Below are positions 5,090-5,165 of a DNA stretch of 5,165 bases, one piece after another. The number at the start of each line of letters is the position of its first letter. The first letter of the stretch is position 1. Location: the NCBI GenBank assembly GCA_041487355.1, contig JBGPND010000300.1, positions 1 to 5,165 of the forward strand, written 5' to 3'. Origin of the DNA: JAMXLO01 sp041487355 (GTDB taxonomy: Bacteria; Pseudomonadota; Alphaproteobacteria; Acetobacterales; Acetobacteraceae). The notes under the pieces were generated by a model, which was given only the letters and a program-made list of their open reading frames with translations, was not told the DNA's origin and did not search any database. A program made the position numbers and the translations under genes.

Positions 5090-5165
5090 ATGTCCCACAT
5101 CGCCGGTCACGACCGATCCCAAACCCTGCTTCTGCCAGAATCGCTGGACGAGTATGTCGGCCCCG
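5090..5165 (+). CDS. IS1182/IS5-like transposase, N-terminal fragment (window edge)
   Basis: Twenty-five codons to the window edge. 'IAGHDRSQTLLLPESLDEYVGP' (4-25) fits the start of transposases usually annotated IS1182 or IS5 (a 'G.DR.Q..LLPESLDDYV' block before 'NPVR.IDAFVD'). Such proteins are DDE transposases that cut and insert IS DNA. The ATG at 5090 is chosen because it begins the conserved block; no strong Shine-Dalgarno precedes it. Only the fragment can be seen, so whether the copy is intact is unknown. Its position 111 bp after fic fits an IS inserted beside a mobile toxin-antitoxin locus. Confidence 0.7.
   Translation, partial: MSHIAGHDRSQTLLLPESLDEYVGP
5090..5165 (+). mobile_element. 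left part of an insertion sequence (boundaries not resolved)
   Basis: The transposase start at 5090 shows an IS extending beyond the window. Its left end lies somewhere in 4979-5089 and could not be fixed without the right end. The span given covers only the part supported by the transposase reading frame. Confidence 0.55.

Noticed and set aside
1..5165. CRISPR array, tRNA or rRNA genes, replication origin
   Set aside because: No regularly spaced repeats, cloverleaf-like sequence, rRNA motifs or iteron clusters were seen.

Overview
The window is GC-rich DNA with the codon use and gene types of an alphaproteobacterium. The family could be Acetobacteraceae or a related Rhodospirillales, but that is inference. 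It splits into a core-like left part (1-2951) and an accessory right part (about 2952-5165) built from toxin-antitoxin genes, a gene fragment, palindromic repeats and the start of an insertion sequence.

Left part: a two-part alpha/beta hydrolase (1-1170, + strand, 5' end outside the window) converges on, and overlaps by 37 bp, a TPR/glycosyltransferase-like protein (1134-2426, - strand). Divergent from the latter is a small GlcG/HbpS-family protein (2514-2951, + strand).

Right part: 2952-3270 has no convincing gene. It holds an operator-like inverted repeat around a good -10 box (3161-3182) and a perfect 14-bp-stem palindrome (3213-3245). Immediately after lies a RelE-type toxin that has lost its N-terminal half (3271-3456), overlapping an apparently intact HTH antitoxin (3434-3757). 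Eleven bases beyond the antitoxin stop is an 85-bp fragment of a second glcG/hbpS-like gene (3768-3852). It is 81/85 identical to the intact gene, and all four differences are silent. An extended -10 promoter (4044-4052) then precedes a two-gene Fic module: a VbhA-type antitoxin (4077-4301) and a Fic AMP-transferase with a complete HPFREGNGRxxR motif (4301-4978), joined by a TGATG stop/start overlap. The window ends inside the first codons of an IS1182/IS5-like transposase (from 5090).

Reading: two toxin-antitoxin modules, one decayed to an orphan antitoxin and one intact, sit between a GlcG gene, a partial relic of another GlcG gene, and an IS. This looks like an accessory island assembled by recombination. 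I do not see a clearly new kind of biological system. The most informative signals are the silent-only divergence of the GlcG relic, the toxin cut at a palindromic repeat, and the compact Fic/VbhA-like module.
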